From the NCBI RefSeq assembly GCF_900104895.1, contig NZ_LT629742.1:2356001-2420000 (forward strand): a DNA stretch of 64,000 nt, in the 5' to 3' direction. This document shows positions 54,219-63,157 of this stretch, piece after piece. The notes under the pieces were generated by a model, which saw only the letters and a list, made by a program, of their open reading frames with translations, did not search any database and was not told the DNA's origin. The DNA is from Microterricola viridarii (GTDB lineage: Bacteria > Actinomycetota > Actinomycetes > Actinomycetales > Microbacteriaceae). Position numbers and translations under genes: made by a program. Numbering within the stretch: position 1 is the stretch's first letter; every line of letters starts with the position of its first letter.

Positions 54219-54314
54219 CCACGGCGCTGTGTCAGGAGAGCCATCTCGGGCCAAGCGCGGCAACCCATCCAGGTCTACGAGCTCACGGGTTGGTGACCAT
54301 TGGGGTCTCAGCAT
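54219..54314 (-). pseudogene. N-terminal remnant of a second beta-glucuronidase gene
   Basis: An ATG at 54314 opens MLRPQWSPTRELVDLDG, which matches [17 protein letters not shown] of uidA at 38316. The similarity fades within about 30 codons and no catalytic part remains. An operator (54389-54406) sits 75 bases upstream, close to the 61 bases seen at intact uidA. The uxaC gene begins about 80 bases downstream. Confidence 0.7.
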
Positions 54315-54388
54315 CGAGGGTCCTCTCTTTCCGGATGGCTAAGCACCGTCCTTGTTGCGTCCCTCGAGCAAATCACGAAAACAAATAT

Positions 54389-54406
54389 TTGGCAAGCGGT
54401 TGCCAC
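54389..54406. promoter_or_regulatory. LacI-type operator upstream of uidA remnant and uxaC-uxuB
   Basis: TTGGCAAGCGGTTGCCAC is palindromic apart from one central base and one end base. It would control uxaC and uxuB. Confidence 0.75.
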
Positions 54407-54449
54407 GCGTGTGTTTCACAGGTGATGGGCAACGCGCGACCCGCTGCGC

Positions 54450-54479
54450 GCCGCGCCCAGCACAGGGCTGGGTCGCGGC
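54450..54479 (-). terminator. Hairpin after the GH78 gene
   Basis: GCCGCGCCCAGC (54450-54461) pairs with GCTGGGTCGCGGC (54467-54479), with one bulged base and a 5-base loop. It is just past the stop codon of the rhamnosidase gene. Confidence 0.6.
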
Positions 54480-54484
54480 GTCCG

Positions 54485-57145
54485 TTACGCCGGGTTCGGC
54501 AGAGTACGCCTCCCCCGGAAGTGGCCGGCCGCCGCCAGTTCCGACGACCCATCGGGAAACAGAATCACTGCCGACGAACTCGGTGGTACGTCAACTGTGA
54601 TCTCCATTTCAGCATCCTCAATTCTCCACTCGACCCGAATGAGCCCTTGGGGGGTCTCGTGCGATCCCGACGCCCACGTGACGTTCTCGCCTCGAACCGG
54701 CTGCACGATGAAGGACTCCCAAGCGATTGACGTTGGGGCTTGCCGGAGCCCGAGTGTGTGCGTGTGCAGAAAACGGATCACCGCGCCCTTGCTGTAATGG
54801 TTCAGTGACTCGTGGGCGTTGCCGTCTTCGTCGATGCCGTCCCAGTCCTCCCAGATCGTGGTCGCTCCGCGGTCGACCATGTAGAGCCACGATGGCGCCG
54901 ACCGCTGAAAGAGGAGCTCGTACGCCACATCGGAGTGCCCGCTGTCACATAAGACCGGAAGGAGGTCGCCGGTCGCGAGAAACCCTGTTCCCAGGTGCGT
55001 GCCTGCAGCGCGAATCAGCTCGACGAGTCGGCGCGCGGCTGGCGCACGGAGTTCATCGGGGACAAGCCCGAATGACAGTGCGCGCACGTAGCTGGCCTGA
55101 GTGTCACCGAGAGTTCGACCGTCCCCATGCAGGAATTCCGTCCGCCATGCGTCTCGGATGCGATGTGCTGTCTCCGCATATCTTTCGGCGTCGTCCATGC
55201 GACTGAGCACCTCTGCAGTGCGAGCAAGGATCGACACCGAACGGTACAGGAATGCGGTACCGACCTCCCCTTTGTCCGCCATGAACCACGCCATCGGATT
55301 GTGCTTGATGGGGTCGATTCGCGAGCCGTCGGCAGCCTTCGCTTTGGGTTCGGTCCACTCCCCCCAGTGGAAAGATCCGTCCCAGAGGTACTGCTCATGC
55401 GGCAGCGGTTCGGTGGACCGTTCAATTCGAGAATGATGACGAGCCGTGGCGGATGTGTGAAGTGCCCAGTCAACCCACCTGACCATGGCGTCCCAGTTCT
55501 CGACGAGTACTTCCCGATCTCCATACGCCTCGTAGAGTTCCCACGGAACGATGGTGATCGCGTCGCCCCAACCCGCCGATCCCGTCATCATGGCGAACTG
55601 GTCGTCAAGGTTGCGCTTGATCTGCCGCCCATCCGGCGAGAAGTTTGCGATCCGGCCGTCGTCGAGCTGGTCGTCCCTGACCGAGCGCAGCCACTTGCGG
55701 CTGAATCCCAGAACGTCGTAGAGCCGTGTCGCTGTGGGGGCGAAGACCTGATAGTCCCCCGTCCAGGCGAGTCGCTCACGCGTTGGGCAGTCAGTGGGCA
55801 CGTCGACGGCGTTGCCGAGAAAACTCCATTCGGCGATTTCATGGAGGCGGTTCAGGTCTGGGTCGCTGCAGGCGAAAGTTCCAGTGCGCTGCAGATCAGA
55901 ATGCACGATCCGCATCGTCACACTCGCCGGGTCGAGATCGGCTGTTTGGCGACGGATGCGTGCGTACTGGAACCCATGCACAGTGTGGCGCGGTTCGAAG
56001 ACTTGGTTGTCTCCGGCGGAGACGACCTCATCGCGCTGCACGAATGCTGTCGGCTCCTCCCCGGGACGTGAGGAGTCCAGATGCGCGGTGGAGAGGTCCC
56101 CATCCGGGCCCACGTATTCGCCATAGTCGATCGTCGTGCGTGTGCCGACCGGGCCAAGATCGGCAAGCGCGATCCATCCGGATGCGTTCTGGCCGAAATC
56201 CGCAATCCAGACACCGGTTTCGATCTTTCGGAGCGTCGCCGGCTTGCGACTACCGACCACACGCACTGCGGGCGCGGGCGACCAGTCGATCGCGGGAGCC
56301 GACACCCTGTCAACAAGTACAGCGCGCGGCACATCTGGAACACTCGTCAGATCCACCGTCTGGCCGTCCATGAGGTCCGCCCGAGTGATGGCGGATGGCA
56401 CGCTCGTCCAGTTCTCGTTTGTGCGCACGATCTGGCGCGCGCCGTTCGCGAGAACAAGGTGGAGCTCGAGTCGAGCACCGAGCACCGTTCCCCATTGGGC
56501 GGGCATACGGTGAGCGCCGACCAACCCCCGAAACCAGCCGTCCGACAGCACGATTTTGAGACGATTCGTGCCGATCCGAAGGCTGGTGAGTACATCGGAT
56601 GCCTGTGCGTACAGGGTTTTGTCGTAGGAGCTCGCACCGGGAGACAACTCGGCGGTGCCCGCACGATCCCCATTGACAAAGGCTTCATAGACGCCGAGCG
56701 CGGTCGCGTACAACCGGGCTGTTTGCACATCGGAGGTGAGATCAAACTCCACGGAGAGCGTGTGCGCCGGGCGTTTGCCGTAGCCAGGATCGTTGCCTTG
56801 TACGGGCGAGATCCACTTCGCCTGCCAGTCATGGTCAAGCAGTCCGGCTTCGAAGTCGCTCCATTCCGACCAGCCCGAAGCGCCCTCTGTTCCAGCGACG
56901 CGCACCCGCCACTTCACGCGCTGCGCGCTCACGAGCGGCGCCCATGGCCACGCAATGTGCAGATGACGGGGCGAGTCAGCCGAGACCGTCGGCATGGATG
57001 CGCCGTCGACTGTCGCATCCAGTTCATACCCGATCTGCGCGCCCAACCCCAACGGCACTTTCCAGGACATCCGGGGCGTCGGGCCCGAGACGACGAACTG
57101 GTCGCCGTCGCTGTCGATCGTCAAATCAAATGGCATTCGGGTCAT
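54485..57145 (-). CDS. GH78 alpha-L-rhamnosidase
   Basis: An 886-residue protein with the GH78 order: an N-terminal Ig-like region (RMSWKVPLGLGAQIGYELDATVDG), beta-sandwich modules with GVYEAFVNGDRAG and SDGWFRGLVGAHR, then the alpha/alpha barrel. The barrel carries DCPTRERLAWTGDYQVF, the family signature with catalytic acids, ATTIWEDWDG, and the C-terminal beta sandwich near YSKGAVIRFLHTH. It removes terminal alpha-L-rhamnose. There is no signal peptide. It follows an MFS gene after 47 bases, in one operon controlled by the operator at 58589-58606. Confidence 0.93.
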   Translation of the reverse strand: MTRMPFDLTIDSDGDQFVVSGPTPRMSWKVPLGLGAQIGYELDATVDGASMPTVSADSPRHLHIAWPWAPLVSAQRVKWRVRVAGTEGASGWSEWSDFEAGLLDHDWQAKWISPVQGNDPGYGKRPAHTLSVEFDLTSDVQTARLYATALGVYEAFVNGDRAGTAELSPGASSYDKTLYAQASDVLTSLRIGTNRLKIVLSDGWFRGLVGAHRMPAQWGTVLGARLELHLVLANGARQIVRTNENWTSVPSAITRADLMDGQTVDLTSVPDVPRAVLVDRVSAPAIDWSPAPAVRVVGSRKPATLRKIETGVWIADFGQNASGWIALADLGPVGTRTTIDYGEYVGPDGDLSTAHLDSSRPGEEPTAFVQRDEVVSAGDNQVFEPRHTVHGFQYARIRRQTADLDPASVTMRIVHSDLQRTGTFACSDPDLNRLHEIAEWSFLGNAVDVPTDCPTRERLAWTGDYQVFAPTATRLYDVLGFSRKWLRSVRDDQLDDGRIANFSPDGRQIKRNLDDQFAMMTGSAGWGDAITIVPWELYEAYGDREVLVENWDAMVRWVDWALHTSATARHHSRIERSTEPLPHEQYLWDGSFHWGEWTEPKAKAADGSRIDPIKHNPMAWFMADKGEVGTAFLYRSVSILARTAEVLSRMDDAERYAETAHRIRDAWRTEFLHGDGRTLGDTQASYVRALSFGLVPDELRAPAARRLVELIRAAGTHLGTGFLATGDLLPVLCDSGHSDVAYELLFQRSAPSWLYMVDRGATTIWEDWDGIDEDGNAHESLNHYSKGAVIRFLHTHTLGLRQAPTSIAWESFIVQPVRGENVTWASGSHETPQGLIRVEWRIEDAEMEITVDVPPSSSAVILFPDGSSELAAAGHFRGRRTLPNPA

Positions 57146-57192
57146 CGTGATTACTTCCTATCTCGCGTCGAGGTACGTGGCTCAGATGTCGG

Positions 57193-58551
57193 CTATCGAA
57201 CGGACTTGACTTTGAACATGATCACCAAGCCGCCGATCAGAGCAAACGCGGCCCCGGCGAGGTACAGCAGGGTGTAATTCTTCTCCACCCCGACCGCGCC
57301 GATCATGATGATCAGTGGCGCGATCAGCGGCGCGATGGCGCTCGGGATCTTCTGCGCGAAGGCGACAATCGCTAGATACCGTCCGGCTTCGGCGCGATCA
57401 GGCAAGATAGCGAAGACAATCGCTTGGTCGACGGTTGCGAACACCGCGATAGCAAGTTGCATGAGCACGGCGCCGGCAATGAGCGGCGCCAAGGACCACG
57501 CGAATGCCTCCGTGACCGCACCACAGACGAAGAGCGCTGCTGCCACGACGACAAAGAGTCGCCGACGTCTGAGCTTGTCTGAGAGGAACCCGCCCAGAAT
57601 TGCACCGGCTGCGGCGGCGACGATGCCGATCATGCCGATTGTGGTCACGACACCGGCGACCTCACGCACGGGCAGATCGAGGCGCTGGGCGTAGAAGAAG
57701 GTACCGAATGTCGTGTTGAAGTACAGGCCAATGAAGAACACAAATCGTCCGAGCCAGTTCCACGCGAAGTCAGGGTACTTGCGCGGGCTGAAGCCGTAGC
57801 TTGTCACGATCTTCTTCAGGGTGACGTCGGAGGTGCTCACGAAATCTCTTGAGCTGCCTTCTGGCTTGAAGACCGGGAGCAGCACCAACAAGAGTGCACC
57901 GATGAGCCCAGGAACGAGGAACACGAGAAGCGTGTTGGATGACACCGCATATGCGATGCCGATGCCGACAACCGGGGCAATCTGGGTCGTGAGGCTCGTG
58001 AGGGCAGAGACCTTGCCTCGCTGTTCTTCGGGGAGTTTGTCTGCCTGAAGGGTTTGAATCGCGGCACCCGACATCGACCAGCCGGTCATTCCGAGCACCC
58101 AGCCGAGCGCGATTATGGGGATTGCCGGCGCTAGGCCGATGATGAGCAGGCCCACGATTCCGATGGCAGTGCCGAGGAAGATGAAGGGCGTGCGTCGCCC
58201 TAGTCGGGAGCGCGTTCTATCGCTCCACAGCCCAACCATCGGACTGAGAATGATGTACACCAACTGAGCCGACCCGGTCACGTAGCCGAGAACCTCTTCA
58301 TGCCCAGGTGCAAGTTCCGAGATGCGCAGCGCAAGGCCATACGCCAGCGGAACCATCATCGCGAGCGAGGCACCGAAGTTCGCCACCATCAACCACGCGA
58401 CGTAGCTGCCACTCACTCGCTTCAGTGGAGGGGCGCTGTTTCCGCTTCGCTCACCCGCAAGGGCAGTCGAATCTGGGGGGCCACCCGCCACTGGCTGGGA
58501 GGCAGCCACTTCCTCGATCGTCGCATCGAGTTGGGACTCACTCGTACTCAC
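57193..58551 (-). CDS. MFS sugar/glycoside transporter, paralogue
   Basis: A 452-residue carrier with about 12 helices and the loop motif SDRTRSRLGRRTPF. It is similar along its length to the MFS protein at 39251-40552. A long polar N-terminus (about 50 residues) precedes the first helix. It is the first gene before the rhamnosidase, so it probably imports a rhamnose-containing glycoside. The operator at 58589 lies 38 bases upstream, and a divergent TetR-type gene is on the other side. Confidence 0.9.
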   Translation of the reverse strand: MSTSESQLDATIEEVAASQPVAGGPPDSTALAGERSGNSAPPLKRVSGSYVAWLMVANFGASLAMMVPLAYGLALRISELAPGHEEVLGYVTGSAQLVYIILSPMVGLWSDRTRSRLGRRTPFIFLGTAIGIVGLLIIGLAPAIPIIALGWVLGMTGWSMSGAAIQTLQADKLPEEQRGKVSALTSLTTQIAPVVGIGIAYAVSSNTLLVFLVPGLIGALLLVLLPVFKPEGSSRDFVSTSDVTLKKIVTSYGFSPRKYPDFAWNWLGRFVFFIGLYFNTTFGTFFYAQRLDLPVREVAGVVTTIGMIGIVAAAAGAILGGFLSDKLRRRRLFVVVAAALFVCGAVTEAFAWSLAPLIAGAVLMQLAIAVFATVDQAIVFAILPDRAEAGRYLAIVAFAQKIPSAIAPLIAPLIIMIGAVGVEKNYTLLYLAGAAFALIGGLVIMFKVKSVR

Positions 58552-58588
58552 CTTGACTCCTTTATCGTTCAGTGACTCGCCGCAGCCA

Positions 58589-58606
58589 ATGGCAATCGGT
58601 TGCGGT
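58589..58606. promoter_or_regulatory. LacI-type operator upstream of MFS-GH78
   Basis: ATGGCAATCGGTTGCGGT shares GGCAAnCGGTTGC with the other sites and a central CG. It is more divergent at its ends. Confidence 0.65.
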
Positions 58607-58618
58607 GCGTAGACAAAC

Positions 58619-58637
58619 TGTAACCACCATGGTTACA
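58619..58637. promoter_or_regulatory. Candidate TetR operator
   Basis: TGTAACCA and TGGTTACA, separated by CCA, form a perfect 8-base inverted repeat 34 bases before the tetR-type start. The size and position suit a TetR-family dimer acting on itself and on the divergent MFS gene. Confidence 0.65.
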
Positions 58638-58670
58638 ATTTGCAAAACAGGTCCGCCGACAAGGAGGAAT

Positions 58671-59327
58671 ATGGGAACCGAGGAATCTCCCCAACCCGAG
58701 ACTGAGCCGGTCAGCCAGCGACGGCGCGGGCCGTACGCCGCGACAGCGGCGCGACGCGCAGACCTCGCGCGCGCCGCGCTCGCCAGCTTCGCTGAGCATG
58801 GCCACGAACGCGCATCCCTGAGGGACATCGCCGCCCGCGCTGATATGACTCATGCGGCGCTGCTACGTCATTTCTCGGGCAAGGATGAGTTGCTTCTCGC
58901 CGCGCTCACCCAGCATGAGCAGGACGAGGAAGATCTCGCGGCACGGATTGCAGAGTCGCGCCTGCCCGCCGAGAAGATCTTGAGTACGGTGCTCCGCGAA
59001 GAATTCTCGGAAGCCGACTATCAGCGAAACTGGATGGCGCTCGTGGTCGCGGCGACCAATCCCACCCATCCTGCGCACGAATTCTTCATGGGGCGGCGCG
59101 AGCGCATGCGAACGCGCTTTACCGGCACGGTTCTGACGACTTCACGTGACAGTGCAAGCATTTCGGCCGATGAGAAGGTGACTCTTGCCCTAGCCATGAT
59201 GGACGGGCTTCGAATTCAGGTTTTGATGGACCCGACGCGCGACGTCTTGGCTGTGCTCGAGGTGTTCATGAAGCTCATCGCGAGCCCCGAAGAACACGGG
59301 CACTCTACGACGCCTACAGAGAAGTAA
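58671..59327 (+). CDS. TetR-family regulator
   Basis: A 218-residue regulator; AAGGAGG lies 4-5 bases before the ATG at 58671. The N-terminal DNA-binding domain is LARAALASFAEHGHERASLRDIAARADMTHAALLRHFSGKDELL. It is related to the regulator at 41907-42524. A sugar isomerase gene follows after 42 bases, so they are probably one operon. Its likely site is the inverted repeat at 58619-58637. Confidence 0.9.
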   Translation: MGTEESPQPETEPVSQRRRGPYAATAARRADLARAALASFAEHGHERASLRDIAARADMTHAALLRHFSGKDELLLAALTQHEQDEEDLAARIAESRLPAEKILSTVLREEFSEADYQRNWMALVVAATNPTHPAHEFFMGRRERMRTRFTGTVLTTSRDSASISADEKVTLALAMMDGLRIQVLMDPTRDVLAVLEVFMKLIASPEEHGHSTTPTEK

Positions 59328-59369
59328 CGAAGAATTTCCGACCGCACAACCCCTGACTATTGGAGAACA

Positions 59370-60212
59370 ATGACCACGCCCCGGCTATCAATTCAGCTCT
59401 ACAGCATCCGTGATCAGCTCGACGACCTCGATGCAACGATGAAGCGCATCGCCGCGCTCGGCATTGATGCCGTTGAGCCCTTCTCGATCTTCGACCGACC
59501 GCTCGAGCTGGGAATTGCGCTCCGCGCTCACGGTCTCAGCGCGCCGACCGGGCATGCGCCCTTCCTGTCTGACGAGATCGAATTTGGAGGGCGGATGGTC
59601 CCACTTCCCCCGGCATCGATCGCGTTCCAGGCGGCGGCCGCGCTCGGTGTTGAAATCCTGTTCGATCCGATGGTCGCCCCTCATCGGTGGCGGACGCCGT
59701 CCGACGTGGCAAGCACGGCAGAACGTCTGAATGTCGCCGCTGAAGAAGCGGCTCAGCTCGGCCTGCGAGTCGGGTACCACAACCACTCCTTCGAATTCCA
59801 CAATTTCTTCGACGGAGTCTCCGCATACGAGTACTTCGTCTCACTTCTCGATGAGCGAGTTGCTCTCGAACTCGACGTCTTTTGGGCGGCGACGGCAGGC
59901 CAAGATGTCCCGGCACTCCTCGGCCGACTCGACACTCGGGTGCGTGCTCTGCATCTGAAAGACGGCGTGCTTGCTGCAGATCCGTTTGCCCCGGCAGCGA
60001 GCTACGATCCCACCGCTCTCGAGCTTTGCTCGTTCGGGCAGGGCGAGCTCGGTCTCGACCGCATTCTCGGCGCAGCAACGTCGAGTGAGTTTGATGTCAT
60101 CGAGTTCGATCACTTCGATGGCGACATTTTCGAAGCAATTGACCAGTCTGCGACATTCATGCGCGAGGTTCGTGGGCAGGCCGTGACGAATCTCACGCAC
60201 GACATTGCGTAA
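59370..60212 (+). CDS. Sugar phosphate isomerase/epimerase-like TIM barrel protein
   Basis: A 280-residue xylose-isomerase-like TIM barrel. Visible blocks are [10 protein letters not shown] at the start, GYHNHSFEF in the middle, ALELDVFWA, and VRALHLKDG, each carrying metal-binding glutamate, histidine or aspartate. Such proteins epimerise or isomerise sugars, keto-sugars or inositol compounds. The chain ends properly near the decayed manD fragment. It may act on a sugar released by the rhamnosidase or other glycosidases (inference). Confidence 0.85.
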   Translation: MTTPRLSIQLYSIRDQLDDLDATMKRIAALGIDAVEPFSIFDRPLELGIALRAHGLSAPTGHAPFLSDEIEFGGRMVPLPPASIAFQAAAALGVEILFDPMVAPHRWRTPSDVASTAERLNVAAEEAAQLGLRVGYHNHSFEFHNFFDGVSAYEYFVSLLDERVALELDVFWAATAGQDVPALLGRLDTRVRALHLKDGVLAADPFAPAASYDPTALELCSFGQGELGLDRILGAATSSEFDVIEFDHFDGDIFEAIDQSATFMREVRGQAVTNLTHDIA

Positions 60213-60265
60213 CAGCTTCCAGTAGCGGCTGGGTTGATTTGATGGTTGCGAGAAATGCTCTCGAC

Positions 60266-60437
60266 GATGAGCAGCGGCACGACGTACTCCCGCAGGTATG
60301 CGACGACGGCGAATTCGTGACCGTTCAGGGTTGCGTCGCCGAGGCCCGTGAGTCCGTCGGCGGTCGTGATTTTCGAGGTGACGAAGTTGCGGTCGGGGCT
60401 GACGATGACCTCGGCCTTGTCGATGATCGTGCTCATG
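60266..60437 (-). pseudogene. N-terminal fragment of a second manD
   Basis: An ATG at 60437 opens [18 protein letters not shown] and continues for about 57 codons with close similarity to the first part of manD (35258-36496), through [10 protein letters not shown], then loses it. The rest of the gene is absent. Confidence 0.88.
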
Positions 60438-60514
60438 TTGTATTTGGTGATCGTGCGTGGTGCGCCAATGGGGCCAGGATGCCTTGAGTGCGGTGCCATT
60501 CGGAGCCGGGCCGG

Positions 60515-60748
60515 CAGCCGCCTCACGTTCTCCGCGAATCCGACTGCGTCGGGGTCGAGGTACCGGTCCAGGCGGAACGTCGGCACGACCCGACCCGACC
60601 CGGAAGCCCGGATGCGGCCAGTGCGCCACACCGTGCGCGCATAACTCCCCGAAGCCTCGTCGCCGAGCAGATCGCGCAGGTCGACGCACGAAGCATGCAG
60701 GAGCCGGGACACGTAATCGTCCTCGTTGAAGAGCAGTGCGGGATCGCG
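60515..60748 (-). pseudogene. Deleted fragment of a second uxaC
   Basis: Reading from 60748, [20 protein letters not shown] and, after an internal deletion, [20 protein letters not shown] match two separate parts of UxaC (VTRLLHASGVDL and [19 protein letters not shown] at 52724-54136). About 100 residues between them are lost. It begins right after the GH2 stop codon. Confidence 0.88.
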
Positions 60749-60759
60749 GGGTCACACGG

Positions 60760-63009
60760 TCATTTGGCGATGACGTTGAGCCGGGCATTCAGCGCCGCGA
60801 CGGCCTCGATGGGCACACCGCCCGCCTGCTTGATGAGCTTCTCCACACTCATACGGTCGACGATGGCCTGCATCGCCGGCGGGATCTCAACGCCGTGACC
60901 GACCTCTCCACGGCTGGTCGCGACGGCCTCCATCACCGAGGCGATGACGCGGGCACCATCGTTGGACTGCTTGATGTCGCCGAGCGAGTCGCGCACGGAG
61001 AAGAACCCAACGGGGCTCGGCAGCTCGGCCTCGTCGAACCAGTTGGCGATGGTCGTGGTAGGCATCACGCTCGAGGCGGGAACCTCGTCGACTCGGCGGA
61101 GCACGACGGCATCGGTGAGATCGCCGGAACGGGCGATGATCTCGTGTTCACCGCTCAGCGGCACCTCGAAGCGGAAGACCCGACGGCCTTCGACAGTGCC
61201 GGACTCGACGCCGTCGACGGACAGCGTGACCTTGGCCTGGTTCGAGTACACGATCACCTCGGTGACATCCTCCGCCCGTTCTGTGCGGCGACGCCCTGCG
61301 ACATGCACGAACGGTTCGCTCGACCAGGCTGCCTTGTACAGGTAGAACGCATCCTTCTTCAGCGATCGGTCGAACGAGACGAGGCCCTTCTGGTTGCGGC
61401 CGGCCGCTCCGCCCTCGTCACGACCGGCGGAGCCGAAGTCGGCGAGGTTCCACACGTGGGTGGCCCAGAGCCATGGCCGCTGCTCGATCATGGCGAGCAT
61501 GTGCTCGTGGTAGAGCGCCTGGTATCCCTCGGTGTAGTCGCCCTTCTCGGGTTCAGCGGACTGGAACTGCGCGTTTGCGTCCGCGCCGTATTCGGCGAGG
61601 CCGATCGCGATCCCGGGGTACGCCGCGTGGAAGTCGTCGAGCCAGGTGTCGTTGTCGGCGACCTCGCCGACGTACCAGCCGAAGTAAAGGTTGTACGACA
61701 TGACGTCGGGCAAGCCGACCAGCGGGTGGTCGGTCTCGAGCAGGAACAAGTTCGCCATGGCGGTCAGGCGGGTGGGATCGAGTTCGTGCGCGAGGTCGTT
61801 CAACTCGCGGTGGGCGGCGACCACGTCTTCGCCTGATCCCGCGAGCGTGATCTCATTCGACAGCCCCCAGGAGATGATGCTCGCGTGGTGGCGGTTCTGC
61901 ACGATCAGCTCGGTGAGCTGGCTGCGGGCGTTCTCGGTCGCGCCCGCGAGGAAGACCGTGATCTGTGGGATCTCAGCCCACACCACGATGCCCGCCTCGT
62001 CGCAGAGGTCGTAGAAGCGCTGGTCGTGCTGGTAATGCGCGAGGCGCACCGTGGTGGCGCCGAGCTCCAGAAGCAGCGCGAGATCGTGCTGCTTCATCGC
62101 CTCGGTGACAGCGTTGCCGACGCCTTCGTGGTCCTGATGGCGCGAGACACCGCGGAGCGGGTACTCCTCGCCGTTCAGCAGGAAGCCGCGGTGCGGATCA
62201 ACTGCGAACTCGCGGCATCCGAATCGCAGCTCGACCGCGTCGAGCACGGTCTCGCCCGCGAGGAGTTCGGCTCGGGCGGTGTAGAGGTGGGGGTCGCGCA
62301 GGCCGTGCCAGCGGCGCACGCCTTCGATCGTGAGCGTCGCACGCGCCACTCCGCCGACGATCGGCACGGTCTTCTCCGCCTCGCCGACGATGGTGAAGCG
62401 AACGGCGGAGGCCGCGCCCGCTTCACTGGTCGATATGGCAGCGGAGACCGTCACCTCTGCGCGCTCGCCGTCGAGTTTCGGAGTGACCGTCAGGCCCGGT
62501 CCGCCATGCTCGGCGAGCTCGAAGTGCTCGCGCCCAACGGTTATCAGACGCACCTCGCGGTATATTCCGCCGTAGAAGGTGAAGTCGGCCTGCTGCGGGT
62601 AGACGTGGTCGTTCGCGGCGTTGTCCACGATGACCAGGAGGGTACGGGCGCCGGCAGCGAGACCGGCGGTCAGGTTCACGCGGAACGTCGAGTACCCGCC
62701 GTCGTGACACGCGAGCAGTTGCCCGCCGAAGTGCACCTCGGCCGACGAGTTCACGCCGGCGAACTCGATCCAGGTGTCGACGCCGGGCACCGCGGGCTCG
62801 ATCAGGCGTGCGTACGTCGAACGACCGCGACGGTACTCGCCGCCCGCCTGTCCGTCGGTCGCGTTCCAGGTGTGAGGCACGGTAACCTGCTCGCCAGCCG
62901 CCGCGACATCCTCCCAGCTCGAGTCCGCAGGCCGCTCGACGGGCGCGAACGCCCAGCCGTCGTGGATCGGCACGACCAGGCGGGCGTCGGTGGCAAGGTG
63001 CGGCGTCAT
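60760..63009 (-). CDS. GH2 glycoside hydrolase (beta-galactosidase/beta-glucuronidase type)
   Basis: A 749-residue enzyme; the start at 63009 (MTPHLATDARLVVP) has GGAG upstream. The jelly-roll domain (TWIEFAGVNSSAEVHFGGQLLACHDGGYSTF), an Ig-like domain and the TIM barrel with acid/base WGLSNEITLAG and nucleophile LAEYGAD are clear. NQKG near residue 570 resembles the NxKG motif of glucuronidases but also occurs in related galactosidases. An extra C-terminal domain of about 150 residues resembles those of larger GH2 proteins. No signal peptide is visible. It is divergent from the AraC-like gene. Confidence 0.92.
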   Translation of the reverse strand: MTPHLATDARLVVPIHDGWAFAPVERPADSSWEDVAAAGEQVTVPHTWNATDGQAGGEYRRGRSTYARLIEPAVPGVDTWIEFAGVNSSAEVHFGGQLLACHDGGYSTFRVNLTAGLAAGARTLLVIVDNAANDHVYPQQADFTFYGGIYREVRLITVGREHFELAEHGGPGLTVTPKLDGERAEVTVSAAISTSEAGAASAVRFTIVGEAEKTVPIVGGVARATLTIEGVRRWHGLRDPHLYTARAELLAGETVLDAVELRFGCREFAVDPHRGFLLNGEEYPLRGVSRHQDHEGVGNAVTEAMKQHDLALLLELGATTVRLAHYQHDQRFYDLCDEAGIVVWAEIPQITVFLAGATENARSQLTELIVQNRHHASIISWGLSNEITLAGSGEDVVAAHRELNDLAHELDPTRLTAMANLFLLETDHPLVGLPDVMSYNLYFGWYVGEVADNDTWLDDFHAAYPGIAIGLAEYGADANAQFQSAEPEKGDYTEGYQALYHEHMLAMIEQRPWLWATHVWNLADFGSAGRDEGGAAGRNQKGLVSFDRSLKKDAFYLYKAAWSSEPFVHVAGRRRTERAEDVTEVIVYSNQAKVTLSVDGVESGTVEGRRVFRFEVPLSGEHEIIARSGDLTDAVVLRRVDEVPASSVMPTTTIANWFDEAELPSPVGFFSVRDSLGDIKQSNDGARVIASVMEAVATSRGEVGHGVEIPPAMQAIVDRMSVEKLIKQAGGVPIEAVAALNARLNVIAK

Positions 63010-63157
63010 GGGAGTCTCCTTCGACGGGAATGCGCCGGCGCAAGCCGGCTGGGGTCCCACCACGATACGAACTACCACCACGCGCATGATAGAACTGGTC
63101 ACGCACGATCAGAATTGATTCAGCACCATCTGCTGTCCTGACGAACCGAGGCATCCA

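Noticed and set aside
60736-63141. Long plus-strand frames opposite the GH2 gene
   Set aside because: Antisense shadows with no family pattern.
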